Assembly (NCBI RefSeq): GCF_900120125.1
Contig: NZ_LT635545.1
Span: 240,813 to 304,812, forward strand
DNA: 64,000 nucleotides
Reading direction: 5' to 3'
Source: Gemella massiliensis
GTDB lineage: Bacteria; Bacillota; Bacilli; Staphylococcales; Gemellaceae
Part shown: positions 17,460 through 26,414 of the stretch, piece after piece
How the letters are laid out: each line of letters begins with the position of its first letter
Numbering within the stretch: position 1 is the first letter of the stretch
Translations under genes and position numbers: made by a program
Notes under the pieces: generated by a model
Told to the model about the DNA's origin: nothing
Seen by the model: only the letters and a program-made list of their open reading frames with translations
Database searches by the model: none

Positions 17460-17903
17460 TTAATTATATTTCCCAAGTTTTGCATTAATTTTTTTTATAT
17501 CAGATTTTATAGTAAAATATGAAACAACAGCGATTATAATATATATAATACTGGAAAATACCAACATACCTAGCAATGTTTTTATACTGTTAAACCAACA
17601 TAAATAATATCCGGCTAATACAAGCGGTGCGATTATAAGTATATAATGCACAATAAATATCTTTGCTAACCCCGTATATTCTGCATTTTTAAAAATAATA
17701 CCGGCGATGCCTTGTAATATACCCAATATCATATAGATAACGGTTTGCACTACAACCGCACTATTAACGCTACCAAAACTATCTATAAATTTCGGTACTC
17801 CCGGTAAATAACTACCATACGCTATGCTGAACCCCAGTGTTATAATATTTCCTATCCCGACACCCAGTAATGCATATATGAATATTGTTTTAATTAATTT
17901 CAT
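17460..17903 (-). CDS. DUF3021 four-helix membrane protein
   Basis: 147 residues with four predicted TM helices (about 5-28, 47-68, 78-99 and 107-130) and a basic C-terminus. It matches DUF3021, which is almost always encoded next to a small LytTR regulator and is thought to modulate it. Here it follows the LytTR gene by 11 bp. The signal sensed is unknown. Confidence 0.8.
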   Translation of the reverse strand: MKLIKTIFIYALLGVGIGNIITLGFSIAYGSYLPGVPKFIDSFGSVNSAVVVQTVIYMILGILQGIAGIIFKNAEYTGLAKIFIVHYILIIAPLVLAGYYLCWFNSIKTLLGMLVFSSIIYIIIAVVSYFTIKSDIKKINAKLGKYN

Positions 17904-17914
17904 CTTTTTTCCTC

Positions 17915-18349
17915 CTATATTCCTAACCTTATTTTAAATGTTTTTATCATTCTTCTTGATACATAACTTACATCTTTGTTCGTGTATTTAATTGCTATCG
18001 TTCCTTTAATTCCTAAATCTAAATTTTTTATATAATGTATATTGGCTATTTCACTCTGAGAAATTTTAACAAAATCTTTTCCTAAAATTTTCTCCACTTC
18101 ATATAATTTCATTTTTATGGTAAATATATTATCAATAGTTTTTACATATAATTTTCTATTTTCTATAAAAATACGCACTATTTCATCAAACTTCAATATT
18201 CGTGTTTCCGTTTCATTATACCCTACAAGATACGTTGTATTATGTTCTATATAATTTATTAAATTTTGTACTTCCTCATCAACCGTACGAGTATATATAT
18301 GCACTAAAGTTTCTTTTATATCTTTATTTATATTTAATTCCAGTTTCAT
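17915..18349 (-). CDS. LytTR family DNA-binding regulator
   Basis: 144 residues from the ATG at 18349 (MKLELNINKDIKET), chosen because AAAGGAG lies 9 nt upstream. An earlier in-frame ATG at 18367 lacks an SD. The C-terminal half is a LytTR domain (ILKFDEIVRIFIENRKLYV, FVKISQSEIANIHYIKNL). No receiver domain is present, so it is a stand-alone regulator of the kind paired with DUF3021. It probably autoregulates the pair; target genes are unknown. Confidence 0.85.
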   Translation of the reverse strand: MKLELNINKDIKETLVHIYTRTVDEEVQNLINYIEHNTTYLVGYNETETRILKFDEIVRIFIENRKLYVKTIDNIFTIKMKLYEVEKILGKDFVKISQSEIANIHYIKNLDLGIKGTIAIKYTNKDVSYVSRRMIKTFKIRLGI

Positions 18350-18452
18350 ACCAATTACTCCTTTCATTTATACTATATCAAAACAGATAACGTTTATCTA
18401 CCATCTTTGTATATACGGTAATTTCTTTTGTCTATATGGTGTAAATTAAATA

Positions 18453-18539
18453 GAAAAAAGGACAATGTTTTAAACTATAATCTCCAAAATTAAATTGGAA
18501 ATTAACACATTTACTACATCGCCCTTTTTAACTACTTAG
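18453..18539 (-). terminator. Long imperfect terminator hairpin after D-lactate dehydrogenase
   Basis: AAAAAGG(a/g)C..ATG base-pairs with CAT..GCCCTTTTT, with an inner CCAA/TTGG stem. A and T runs lie on opposite ends. Confidence 0.55.
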
Positions 18540-18592
18540 TATTTTTTAATTTTTTATCAATAAATTGCAGTGTATTTTATATCTCTCCACTA

Positions 18593-19588
18593 TTATTCAA
18601 TAATATTTACTGATGTACCCGTTTTAATAACATCAATAGCCGAATTTAATCCACCGTCTACTAAATTTTGAATAGCCGTTTCTGTATAAAATGCTGTATG
18701 CGGTGTATAAATAACGTCATCTCTATCTATCAATGTTTGTAGAAGTTCATCATCAAAATCTTTATCTTCAAAATTTTTCGGAACGTATTTACTTTCGTTC
18801 TCATAGACATCTAATCCTGCGCCTAAAAGTTTTCCACTATCTAATGCTTTTAATAATGCTTTTGTATCTACCAACATTCCGCGTGCCGCATTTAATAAGA
18901 TTGCGCCGTCTTTCATCTTAGCTAAAAATTCATCACTTACCATATGTTTGTATTGTTCCACCGCCGGCATATGAATAGTAATAATATCTGATTTTTCGAT
19001 TAACTCATCAACATTATCAACATACGTTAATATTCCGCGAGCTACATCATTCGGATAAACATCATAACCGATTACTTCTGAACCTACCGCTTTAAATAAA
19101 CGTGCAGCTTGAGTTCCGATTCGTCCTGTACCGATTACTCCAACAGTAAGTGTTCTTAGCTCACGAGATAAGATACCCGGATTCCATGTAAAGTTATGTT
19201 TTTCTACATTACGTTGAATCTTAATTGTATTTCTACTAATTCTTAATGCTGTTGTTAAAACATGTTCTGCTATTGCATTCGGTGAATATGATGGAACATT
19301 CGTCAACTTAATTCCCAATTCTTTTAACAAAGGTCTATCAAAAACATCAAACCCTGCTGAACGTGTTGAAAAAACTTTTACACCTTGCGCTTTGGCATAG
19401 GGATAAATTTCTTTATCAAAAGGTTTATTTGCCGCAAAAACAGCTCCATCTGCCCCATCTAAAAGATGTTTATTAGCAGCATTTAATTCCTCTTGATAAG
19501 TCGCAACTTCTACTTCAGGATGTGCTTTTATCCAGCTATCCACAGCACTCTTCTCATCTTCCCTTACATTAAATAGAACTAATTTCAT
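18593..19588 (-). CDS. D-lactate dehydrogenase (D-2-hydroxyacid dehydrogenase family)
   Basis: 331 residues. The NAD-binding motif GVIGTGRIGTQAARLF begins at about residue 149. The catalytic Arg (NAARGMLVDT), Glu (LDVYENES) and His (TPHTAFYT) are in the order of the D-LDH/VanH group, and the N-terminus (MKLVLFNVREDEK) is typical of fermentative D-LDH. It reduces pyruvate to D-lactate, regenerating NAD+. The SD AGGAGGAG is strong. Located 113 bp after the HAD gene. Confidence 0.9.
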   Translation of the reverse strand: MKLVLFNVREDEKSAVDSWIKAHPEVEVATYQEELNAANKHLLDGADGAVFAANKPFDKEIYPYAKAQGVKVFSTRSAGFDVFDRPLLKELGIKLTNVPSYSPNAIAEHVLTTALRISRNTIKIQRNVEKHNFTWNPGILSRELRTLTVGVIGTGRIGTQAARLFKAVGSEVIGYDVYPNDVARGILTYVDNVDELIEKSDIITIHMPAVEQYKHMVSDEFLAKMKDGAILLNAARGMLVDTKALLKALDSGKLLGAGLDVYENESKYVPKNFEDKDFDDELLQTLIDRDDVIYTPHTAFYTETAIQNLVDGGLNSAIDVIKTGTSVNIIE

Positions 19589-19701
19589 AATTATTCTCCT
19601 CCTGTTTTCGTTAATTTTATTGTATCACAAACGATTACAATTTTTCAATTTGTTTAAATTGTTTTCTATAATATTTTTTATTCCCCGAAATAAATTTACG
19701 T

Positions 19702-20358
19702 TTAATTTATTTTTTTAAAAATTTCTATTACTTCTCCGAGATTTTCTACTATGTTATCCGTTATTTCAATTACTTCCTTATCGGGTATAAACATATCAGG
19801 TACCATATAAACCGTTGCTCCGGCACTTTTTGCAGCTTTTATTCCGGCTTTTGAATCTTCTAACACTAGACAATTTTCCGGTTTTACTCCTAAGCGTTTT
19901 GCAGCCAATAAAAATACATCCGGTGCCGGTTTCCCATTTTCCACTTCCGCACCGCTTGCTATTACATCTATATATTTTTCTAAATCTGTTTTTTTCAGAT
20001 TATTTTTAATATAATGTAGTCCCGAAGACGAAGCGACACCTACCTTATAATTATTTTCTTTTAAATAAATTAATAATTCTTCCACAAACAGTTTTTTATC
20101 CGGGCCTGTTGTAAATAAAATATTCTCTATATATTTGTAATGATCTTCTGTCAACTTTTTTCCATCAACTTTTGTATCTTTAAAATAATTTGTCCAAAAT
20201 TCATAGATACTAGCTTCTGTAAACCCTAAAACCTGAAGTGTTTCATCAACACTCATTTCATAATTCTGTTCTTTAGCACAACGGATCAACGCCTCTGTTG
20301 AAAGTTTTTCCGTATCCACCATTAACCCGTCCATATCAAATAACACTGCTTCTATCAT
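19702..20358 (-). CDS. HAD-superfamily phosphatase, beta-phosphoglucomutase-like
   Basis: 218 residues. Motif I LFDMDGLMVDTE (nucleophile Asp8), motif II VASSSG, motif III Lys in NGKPAPDVF and motif IV LVLEDSKAGIKAAKSAG are all present. The helical cap of subfamily IA lies between motifs I and II. The substrate could be a sugar phosphate or another small phosphomonoester and cannot be decided from sequence. SD is weak (AGGAAA). Confidence 0.85.
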   Translation of the reverse strand: MIEAVLFDMDGLMVDTEKLSTEALIRCAKEQNYEMSVDETLQVLGFTEASIYEFWTNYFKDTKVDGKKLTEDHYKYIENILFTTGPDKKLFVEELLIYLKENNYKVGVASSSGLHYIKNNLKKTDLEKYIDVIASGAEVENGKPAPDVFLLAAKRLGVKPENCLVLEDSKAGIKAAKSAGATVYMVPDMFIPDKEVIEITDNIVENLGEVIEIFKKIN

Positions 20359-20811
20359 ACTTTTTTCCTACTTTACTTTATTTTACTTAAATTATACGTC
20401 AAACAAGATGCTCTTTCAAATTATTTAATAAATATTAAAATATAATATCAAATGCTAATGATAAACTAGATTTTTCATTAATATAGACTGAAAATCATCC
20501 TAAATAATATAATTTTTTTAATTAAGATATTTATGTTTATTGAATTATAATTAAATCCTTTTTTATATAACTTTTATTGATATAACAGTTTTTTCGGAAA
20601 TAATAACAATAATATTAGTTACTCTTTCTATCTTTATTATGTTTTTTTATATATTATATTAAAATTAATTTTTTCACTATAACTAAAAAATATTTTGACT
20701 TTTAGTGTAAATAGGTTTAAAATATTCATTACGAGATTAACTAATATAATTTAAGAATTTTTATTTCAATTAGTTTTCTCAATTAAAATTAATATGCTCT
20801 TAGGAGGTTCT
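20359..20811. other. AT-rich intergenic region
   Basis: About 450 bp of more than 80 % AT between divergent genes. No coding potential or repeat was seen apart from the promoter at 20695-20723 and the SD of the next gene. Confidence 0.6.
20695..20723 (+). promoter_or_regulatory. SigmaA promoter of the YhgE/Pip gene
   Basis: TTGACT (20695-20700), 17-bp spacer, TAAAAT (20718-20723), about 90 nt before the start codon. Confidence 0.65.
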
Positions 20812-23800
20812 ATGATAGAAAAAGAATTTAAACATTTACTTAAAAGTAAAAAACTTCTTGTTTCTCTATCGTTAGTGGCACTAGTTCCAATTTTATATGC
20901 AGGAACATTTTTAAAATCTGTATGGACTCCTTATGATAATACGAGCAATCTAAAAGTTGCCGTTGTCAATACGGACAAACCCATTGATTTTAATGGTAAA
21001 CGACTTGAAATTGGACAATCTATGGTAGACAAACTAAAAGAAAATAAGAAAATAAACTGGCAGTTCGTTGATAAGGATACTGCTGAAAAAGAACTTCGAG
21101 AAGGTGACTACTATATGATAGTTACGATACCGGTAAACTTCTCTAAAAATGCGACTACCTTATCAAATGAAAATCCGGAAAAGATGAATATTGATTTTAA
21201 AACCAATTTTACAAAAAGTAAAAATGGAGAAAAAATCATGGAAACTGTTGCAAGTAACCTTACCAATACAGTAAAAGACCAAGTTGTAAAAACGTATAGT
21301 TCTACACTTTATAACAAACTTTCCGACATTGGAATTTCACTTAGTAAAGCAGCAAACGGTTCAGGACAACTTGCTGACGGTTTATCAAAACTTAATGATG
21401 GCGGTAAACGTTTAGGTAACGGGGTTGACCAACTTCATAACGGGTCAGGACAACTTGCGGGCGGACTATCGAAACTTAATGACGGCGGCAAACGTTTAGG
21501 TAACGGGATTGACCAACTTCATAACGGGTCAGGACAACTTACAGGCGGCTTATCAAAACTTAATGATGGTAGTAAACGTTTAGGTAACGGGATTGACCAA
21601 CTTCATAACGGGTCAAGGCAACTTGCAGGCGGACTTAGTATCCTTAACGGTAAAAAAGATGAGCTTGCTAACGGAATTGATTTATTATTTAACGGAGATA
21701 ATAAACTTCATTCCGGTTTGCTTCAATATACTAACGGTATTCTTACTTTAAATGAAAAATTATTTTCTAAAAAAGACAACCTAAATTCCTTAATTAATGG
21801 CGGAAATTCTCTGGCTTATGGTATTTCTCGTTATACCGAAGGTGTTAGACAAATCGGCGGTGGACTAGATGCTAAGCAGGAAGATTTAACAAAACTTCTT
21901 ACCGGCGGAATTGAACTGGCAAACGGAATTAATACATTAGCTGACGGTGTTCCTAAATTATCCAATGGGGCTTACCAAATTGCTAACGGTCTTGATTTAC
22001 TTAACAGAAAACTTCCATCGGATAAGGAGATTGCTGATAATAAAGCTAAACTTTCTTCTCTAACCGAGAAGTTACAATATTTAAAAATAAGTTCAAGACA
22101 ACTAAACAGCTCTATATCATCAAAATTTGAAAAACTTGGAAATGAAATTACTAAACTTGAAAAACTTATTGATAAAACAAATTTAAAAAATAATACAACA
22201 ACTACAACTGTTAAATCTACCGATGTATCATTTTCATCTTTAAAACAGCAGTTAAATTCGACTTCTTTAACCGAAGAACAAAAAACAGCTATTTTAAATG
22301 CCGCTAAAAGTGATGTAAGTAATTCGCAAATTTCAACAGTGAATAATACAGAGATAAATAATAACAATGATATTAAAGTTGAACTTGCTCAAATTATGAA
22401 AAGTTACCAAGATCTTCATAAATCACTAGAAAGACTAGGAAAACTTGGTAAGGAAATAGATAAAGTTGATGTCGGTAATATAAAAACTCAGTTGCTATCT
22501 TTGGTTGACGGTTATTCCAATATTAAAGCAGGTGTTAATCCATTAGCTGTAGGAAGTTCTAAAGTAAAAGAGGGTCTTTCTGTTATGAATCAAAAAACTC
22601 CTAGATTAACTAACGGTTTTAGCAAATATAAAACCGGAGTTGATGAAACAGTTACCAGCCTGACAAGTGGTAAGTTGGCAAATGGAATTAAAGAACTTAT
22701 TTCTAAAAGCCCACAACTTACGAGCGGTTTCGAAAGATATAAAAATGGAGTTGACGAAACAGCTACCAGCTTAACAACCGGTGAAATGGCTCAAGGGATA
22801 AAAAGATTAGCAGATAATACCTTCGCCCTACAAAAAGGTTCTACCGATTTGAATAGAGGGCTTAGAAAATTAAAATCTAAAATTCCTGAACTTTCTATCG
22901 GTATCCAAAAACTTGATGACGGCGGACAAAAATTATACAAAGGTATTAGTGATATGAAAGCCAGAACTCCTGAACTGTTGAACGGTATTCAAAAACTTGA
23001 TGACGGCGGACAAAAATTATACAAAGGTATTGATGGTATGAAAGCCAAAACTCCTGAACTGTTGAACGGTATTCAAAAACTTAATAACGGCGGACAAAAA
23101 TTATACAAAGGTATTGGTGATATGAAAGCCAAAACTCCTGAACTTATTAATGGAATGCAAAAAGCTAAAGAAGGCTCGGATAAATTAGCCACCGGTTTAG
23201 TAAATGGAGCTACTCAGTTAAACACAGCTCATACCGGAGATAAAAATTCAGACATGTTGGCAAATCCAATTAAAACCAACACCAGCGATATAGCCAACGA
23301 AACCAGCTACGGTAACGCCCTAGCACCATTTTTCTTAGTATTCGGATTACTTATAGGTGCTGTAATATTCAATATATTATATCCGATATACCAGAAAGAA
23401 AACGGTATTCCCACATTAACTTGGTTTATCAGTAAACTGTCGGTTATGGTTATATTCTCCCTATTAGAAGTTGTAATAGAAGTAATTTCTATGAAATTAT
23501 TCTTTGATTTTAAGGTTGAATATTTTGGAATGTATTTCTCAGGATTATTATTATCAGCAATCATATTTATGATTATAGCTCATTTCTTTACATTTACATT
23601 TGGTAAAATAGGTAATATAATCAATATTTCACTAGTAGCGTTGCAGTTTGTCCTAACTACCCCGCTATTTCCTCGCCAAATGTTACCGGCATTGTATAAC
23701 GGTTTAATTCCGTTCACTCCGATTTACTATGCGGATATGTCAGTTAAACATGCCGTTCTTGGCGGATTAACTAATAACATTTATAATAATTCAATGTTAG

Positions 23801-23886
23801 TATTGACGATTTTAGGAATAGTGTTCCTAGTTCTAAATTATATTTTCTATACTAAGAAAAATCGTACTATGCAGACTGCTGACTAA
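20812..23886 (+). CDS. YhgE/Pip family membrane protein with 28-residue repeats
   Basis: 1024 residues from the ATG at 20812 (MIEKEFKHLLKSKK), supported by TAGGAGG 4 nt upstream. One N-terminal TM helix (about 16-35) is followed by the YhgE/Pip extracellular domain (LKVAVVNTDKPIDFNGKRL). A long helical stalk carries Gly-punctuated repeats (GGLSKLNDGGKRLGNGIDQL and GIQKLDDGGQKLYKGI). The C-terminal ABC-2-like membrane domain has about five TM helices. Relatives include the lactococcal phage-infection protein Pip and SPP1 receptor YueB/EsaA-type proteins; the physiological role is probably export- or envelope-related. Followed by its own terminator. Confidence 0.88.
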   Translation: MIEKEFKHLLKSKKLLVSLSLVALVPILYAGTFLKSVWTPYDNTSNLKVAVVNTDKPIDFNGKRLEIGQSMVDKLKENKKINWQFVDKDTAEKELREGDYYMIVTIPVNFSKNATTLSNENPEKMNIDFKTNFTKSKNGEKIMETVASNLTNTVKDQVVKTYSSTLYNKLSDIGISLSKAANGSGQLADGLSKLNDGGKRLGNGVDQLHNGSGQLAGGLSKLNDGGKRLGNGIDQLHNGSGQLTGGLSKLNDGSKRLGNGIDQLHNGSRQLAGGLSILNGKKDELANGIDLLFNGDNKLHSGLLQYTNGILTLNEKLFSKKDNLNSLINGGNSLAYGISRYTEGVRQIGGGLDAKQEDLTKLLTGGIELANGINTLADGVPKLSNGAYQIANGLDLLNRKLPSDKEIADNKAKLSSLTEKLQYLKISSRQLNSSISSKFEKLGNEITKLEKLIDKTNLKNNTTTTTVKSTDVSFSSLKQQLNSTSLTEEQKTAILNAAKSDVSNSQISTVNNTEINNNNDIKVELAQIMKSYQDLHKSLERLGKLGKEIDKVDVGNIKTQLLSLVDGYSNIKAGVNPLAVGSSKVKEGLSVMNQKTPRLTNGFSKYKTGVDETVTSLTSGKLANGIKELISKSPQLTSGFERYKNGVDETATSLTTGEMAQGIKRLADNTFALQKGSTDLNRGLRKLKSKIPELSIGIQKLDDGGQKLYKGISDMKARTPELLNGIQKLDDGGQKLYKGIDGMKAKTPELLNGIQKLNNGGQKLYKGIGDMKAKTPELINGMQKAKEGSDKLATGLVNGATQLNTAHTGDKNSDMLANPIKTNTSDIANETSYGNALAPFFLVFGLLIGAVIFNILYPIYQKENGIPTLTWFISKLSVMVIFSLLEVVIEVISMKLFFDFKVEYFGMYFSGLLLSAIIFMIIAHFFTFTFGKIGNIINISLVALQFVLTTPLFPRQMLPALYNGLIPFTPIYYADMSVKHAVLGGLTNNIYNNSMLVLTILGIVFLVLNYIFYTKKNRTMQTAD
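21355..21640 (+). repeat. 84-bp tandem repeats, set A (3.4 copies)
   Basis: Units at 21355-21438, 21439-21522 and 21523-21606 plus a partial fourth, each encoding NGSGQLAGGLSKLNDGGKRL followed by GNGIDQLH (28 residues). Copies differ at only a few bases. Confidence 0.9.
22900..23175 (+). repeat. 84-bp tandem repeats, set B (3.3 copies)
   Basis: Units at 22900-22983, 22984-23067 and 23068-23151 plus a partial fourth, each encoding GIQKLDDGGQKLYKGI followed by a 12-residue KAKTPELLN-type linker. Same 28-residue period as set A but different sequence. Confidence 0.9.
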
Positions 23887-23895
23887 TAATAAAAA

Positions 23896-23921
23896 CCCGA
23901 AAGAAAATTCTTTCGGGTTTT
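23896..23921 (+). terminator. Terminator of the YhgE/Pip gene
   Basis: CCCGAAAGAA / TTCTTTCGGG stem (10 bp) followed by TTTT. Confidence 0.9.
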
Positions 23922-23957
23922 GGCTCTGTGCCAAATACGGGGCATGAGAAAAAATAA
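23922..23957 (+). mobile_element. Solo left terminal repeat of the ISL3 element
   Basis: 36 bp matching the left end of the IS at 10820-10855 with one substitution (C for T at position 10), in the same orientation. It is not followed by any further IS sequence or transposase and abuts the T-run of the YhgE terminator. It is a remnant of a lost copy or a mis-resolved transposition. Confidence 0.85.
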
Positions 23958-23981
23958 ATCGGCTCACTAACGAACCGATTT
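23956..23981 (-). terminator. Terminator of plsY using IS-derived T-run
   Basis: AAATCGG / CCGATTT stem overlapping the plsY stop codon. On the minus strand the following TTTATTTTTTCTC is contributed by the solo IS end. Confidence 0.65.
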
Positions 23982-24563
23982 ATTCTTCTTAGCACTAAAA
24001 TATTTTTCAAATGCTTCTTCTATATCACCTAACGCCGTAATACAAAGAATAATTACTAATAATATATATAATCCTAAAATTATAAATGATGGATTTTCTA
24101 AATAATTTATGCAAGTTCCTAATGTAAGACTGGCATAAAACCCTAAAGTTAAACTCTTTACAATAATTGCTATGACTAAAGCGCAAAGTATTACCACTAA
24201 AAACATATGCGGTGATAATGCAGCTATACACCCAAAAAACGTTGCAACACCTTTACCTCCCTTAAATTTAAAAACAACAGGTTTAATATGTCCGAGAATC
24301 ACTAAGATAATACAGATATAAATAATAGTGGCATTTATATTAAATATTTTTAATAAAATAACTACTAAAAAACCTTTGAAAAAATCAACGGCGAGCACAA
24401 AGACAAATGATTTAGGTCCTAAAACTCTTCCGGCATTCCTTGCTCCGACATTCCCGGAACCTTTATTGGTAAACTCTTCTCTATAAATAATTTCTAATAA
24501 TTTTCCGCCCATTATATTCCCTAAAAAATAAGCTAGAACAAAATAAACAATATTTATAATCAT
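23967..24563 (-). CDS. plsY: Acyl-phosphate glycerol-3-phosphate acyltransferase
   Basis: 198 residues from the ATG at 24563 (MIINIVYFVLAYFLGNIMGG), preceded by GAGAGGAG. About five TM helices. The three conserved cytoplasmic motifs are GSGNVGARNAGR, GHIKPVVFKFKGGKGVAT and NYLENPS. It transfers acyl groups from acyl-phosphate to glycerol-3-phosphate, the first committed step of phospholipid synthesis. Its ATG overlaps the stop of the upstream flippase-like gene (ATGA), so translation is coupled. A longer upstream frame to 24632 lies inside that gene and is not used. Confidence 0.93.
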   Translation of the reverse strand: MIINIVYFVLAYFLGNIMGGKLLEIIYREEFTNKGSGNVGARNAGRVLGPKSFVFVLAVDFFKGFLVVILLKIFNINATIIYICIILVILGHIKPVVFKFKGGKGVATFFGCIAALSPHMFLVVILCALVIAIIVKSLTLGFYASLTLGTCINYLENPSFIILGLYILLVIILCITALGDIEEAFEKYFSAKKNKSVR

Positions 24564-25528
24564 AATTTTTCTCCTCTCTTTCTGAACTTTTCTTTTATCG
24601 TTCTTAATCCTTCTGACGCAAGCATCAAACAACCTATTGAAAACGGAACTACATAATAAGAAAGTCTATATATTATTATCGTTGCACCGATTACTTCAGG
24701 ATTAATGCCGAGGTTTTTTAAACCGATTAAAACTAATGTATCAAAAGTACCTAACCCCCCCGGTATCATCGTTAAAAGTCCTATTATAGATGCTATAATA
24801 ATGACTCCGACTATTTGAAGCTCCTTATTATATACTGACTTTCCTGTATAGAAATAGAGGATAATTAATATAATAATCGCCGCAAAAACCCACTCAAAAA
24901 AAGAAATAATAGTAAGTTTTACACTTAAATATCTATCACCTTTTATTTTCGGTTTTTTTAAACTGAAAAATAGGTACAACGGTAAGAAAAAGGACATTAA
25001 TATCAAACAATAGTAAAATATCGTTTTTTCTTTATAAAGTGCCTCTCCCGGAAAAACATCACAAATAACAAAAATAGATAATAAACTAATTCCTGATAAC
25101 ATCGAAATTAAAATCATTCCTATTGCTGTCACTAAAGTCTTCCCACTTTTTGTATAAGGTTTATACATATAATACCTTAATCCTGCACCGATAAATCCGC
25201 CAAAACCTAATACCATATTTAGTGTATTTGTCATAAAACTTATTTTAAAGATTCGAAATGATGACATATGTTTTGTTATATTTATCGCTTTTAAAACAAA
25301 ATAATCATAAAGACATAAAATAGTTATCCCAAACAAACCACACAACAAAATAAAAAAGAACTTTCCATAACCTAATTGTAAAGTTAACTCCCTTATTTGT
25401 CGAAAATTTAAACTTGTGATTTCTTTTTTAAAGTAGGAAAAAATTAAATAAAATATTGCTAATCCCAAAATTATCTGAATAATACCTTTTAAATAATTAA
25501 AGGATTTCTTACTTTTTATATTGTGCAT
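24560..25528 (-). CDS. Flippase-like integral membrane protein (LPG-synthase TM / UPF0104 family)
   Basis: 322 residues and about eight TM helices. It resembles the membrane half of MprF (motif MIPGGLGTFDTLVLIGL, and GFGGFIGAGLRYYMY) but has no C-terminal lysyl-transferase domain. Full MprF proteins are about 840 residues. Members of this group are thought to flip lipids or related polar molecules. It is translationally coupled to plsY, which supports a membrane-lipid role. The start at 25528 follows a weak AAGGAAA. Confidence 0.75.
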   Translation of the reverse strand: MHNIKSKKSFNYLKGIIQIILGLAIFYLIFSYFKKEITSLNFRQIRELTLQLGYGKFFFILLCGLFGITILCLYDYFVLKAINITKHMSSFRIFKISFMTNTLNMVLGFGGFIGAGLRYYMYKPYTKSGKTLVTAIGMILISMLSGISLLSIFVICDVFPGEALYKEKTIFYYCLILMSFFLPLYLFFSLKKPKIKGDRYLSVKLTIISFFEWVFAAIIILIILYFYTGKSVYNKELQIVGVIIIASIIGLLTMIPGGLGTFDTLVLIGLKNLGINPEVIGATIIIYRLSYYVVPFSIGCLMLASEGLRTIKEKFRKRGEKL

Positions 25529-25722
25529 ATTATTTTCCTTAAATAAATATTTTTCCTAATTTATAATATACCATTTTATCGCCTTTTTTTCAATTCAAAT
25601 TATTAAAAGATTAAAGAAAAATCAAATAATAAACTTAATTTCTTTATTAATTATAAAAATAAGATAAAATAAAAATATTCATTATCGGAATGATAATAAA
25701 TATTTTATTACTTAATTAATTG

Positions 25723-26406
25723 CTACAACTTCTTTATAAGTTCTGTTGTTAATATTGACGAATTAAGTGCCGCAATTTTTAAGAATTCGTCAAAAGTTAC
25801 TCTATTGCCTTCTTCCGCCTTATCACTCACACTACGGCAAACTATAAATTTAGTGTTAAATTGATAGCAAGTTTGTGCTATTGCCGCAGCTTCCATTTCT
25901 ACTACCTGCATAGTAGGAAAATTTTTTAAAATATTTTTCTTTATTTTTTTATTAGAAATAAATGAGTCTGATGTCCCCACCAAACCGAAATGAACTTTAT
26001 GATTTGGCAACACAATCTCACCGGCTAACTGTTGTAAATATTTATCACTTTCGTATTTTGCCGGCATTTGCGGTACTTGACCTATTTCATAACCGAATTC
26101 CGTTGCATCAACATCAAAATGCCTTACCTCTGTCGCTACTATCATGTCGCCTATTTCCATATCACCTTGCAATGCACCGCACGTTCCGATATTAATAACA
26201 TAATCAATATCATAATTATCAAGTAAAAGCGTTGTTGCTATTGCTGCATTAACTTTTCCGGGTAAACTTAGCATAAGTACAATATCCTTATTTTCATATT
26301 GTCCTTCATAAAAATTGACATGAGCTATCTTATTTTCTTTAAGATTTTTAATTTTTTTTCTAATAATTGCCACTTCTTCCGGCATCGCTCCGATTAAAGC
26401 TATCAT
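25723..26406 (-). CDS. mtnN: 5'-methylthioadenosine/S-adenosylhomocysteine nucleosidase
   Basis: 227 residues. The start MIALIGAMPEEVAII, INIGTCGALQGDMEIGDMIVA, the VVEMEAAAIAQTCYQ substrate-binding motif and the CRSVSDKAEE end with the catalytic Asp are all typical. It hydrolyses MTA and SAH, recycling adenine and supplying the S-ribosylhomocysteine precursor. Located 8 bp after greA in the trmR-to-mtnN operon. Confidence 0.95.
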   Translation of the reverse strand: MIALIGAMPEEVAIIRKKIKNLKENKIAHVNFYEGQYENKDIVLMLSLPGKVNAAIATTLLLDNYDIDYVINIGTCGALQGDMEIGDMIVATEVRHFDVDATEFGYEIGQVPQMPAKYESDKYLQQLAGEIVLPNHKVHFGLVGTSDSFISNKKIKKNILKNFPTMQVVEMEAAAIAQTCYQFNTKFIVCRSVSDKAEEGNRVTFDEFLKIAALNSSILTTELIKKL

Positions 26407-26414
26407 ACGTCTAC

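Noticed and set aside
21355..23175. Regular 84-bp repeats as a possible CRISPR array
   Set aside because: No unique spacers; the repeats are contiguous, in frame and encode a periodic protein stalk.
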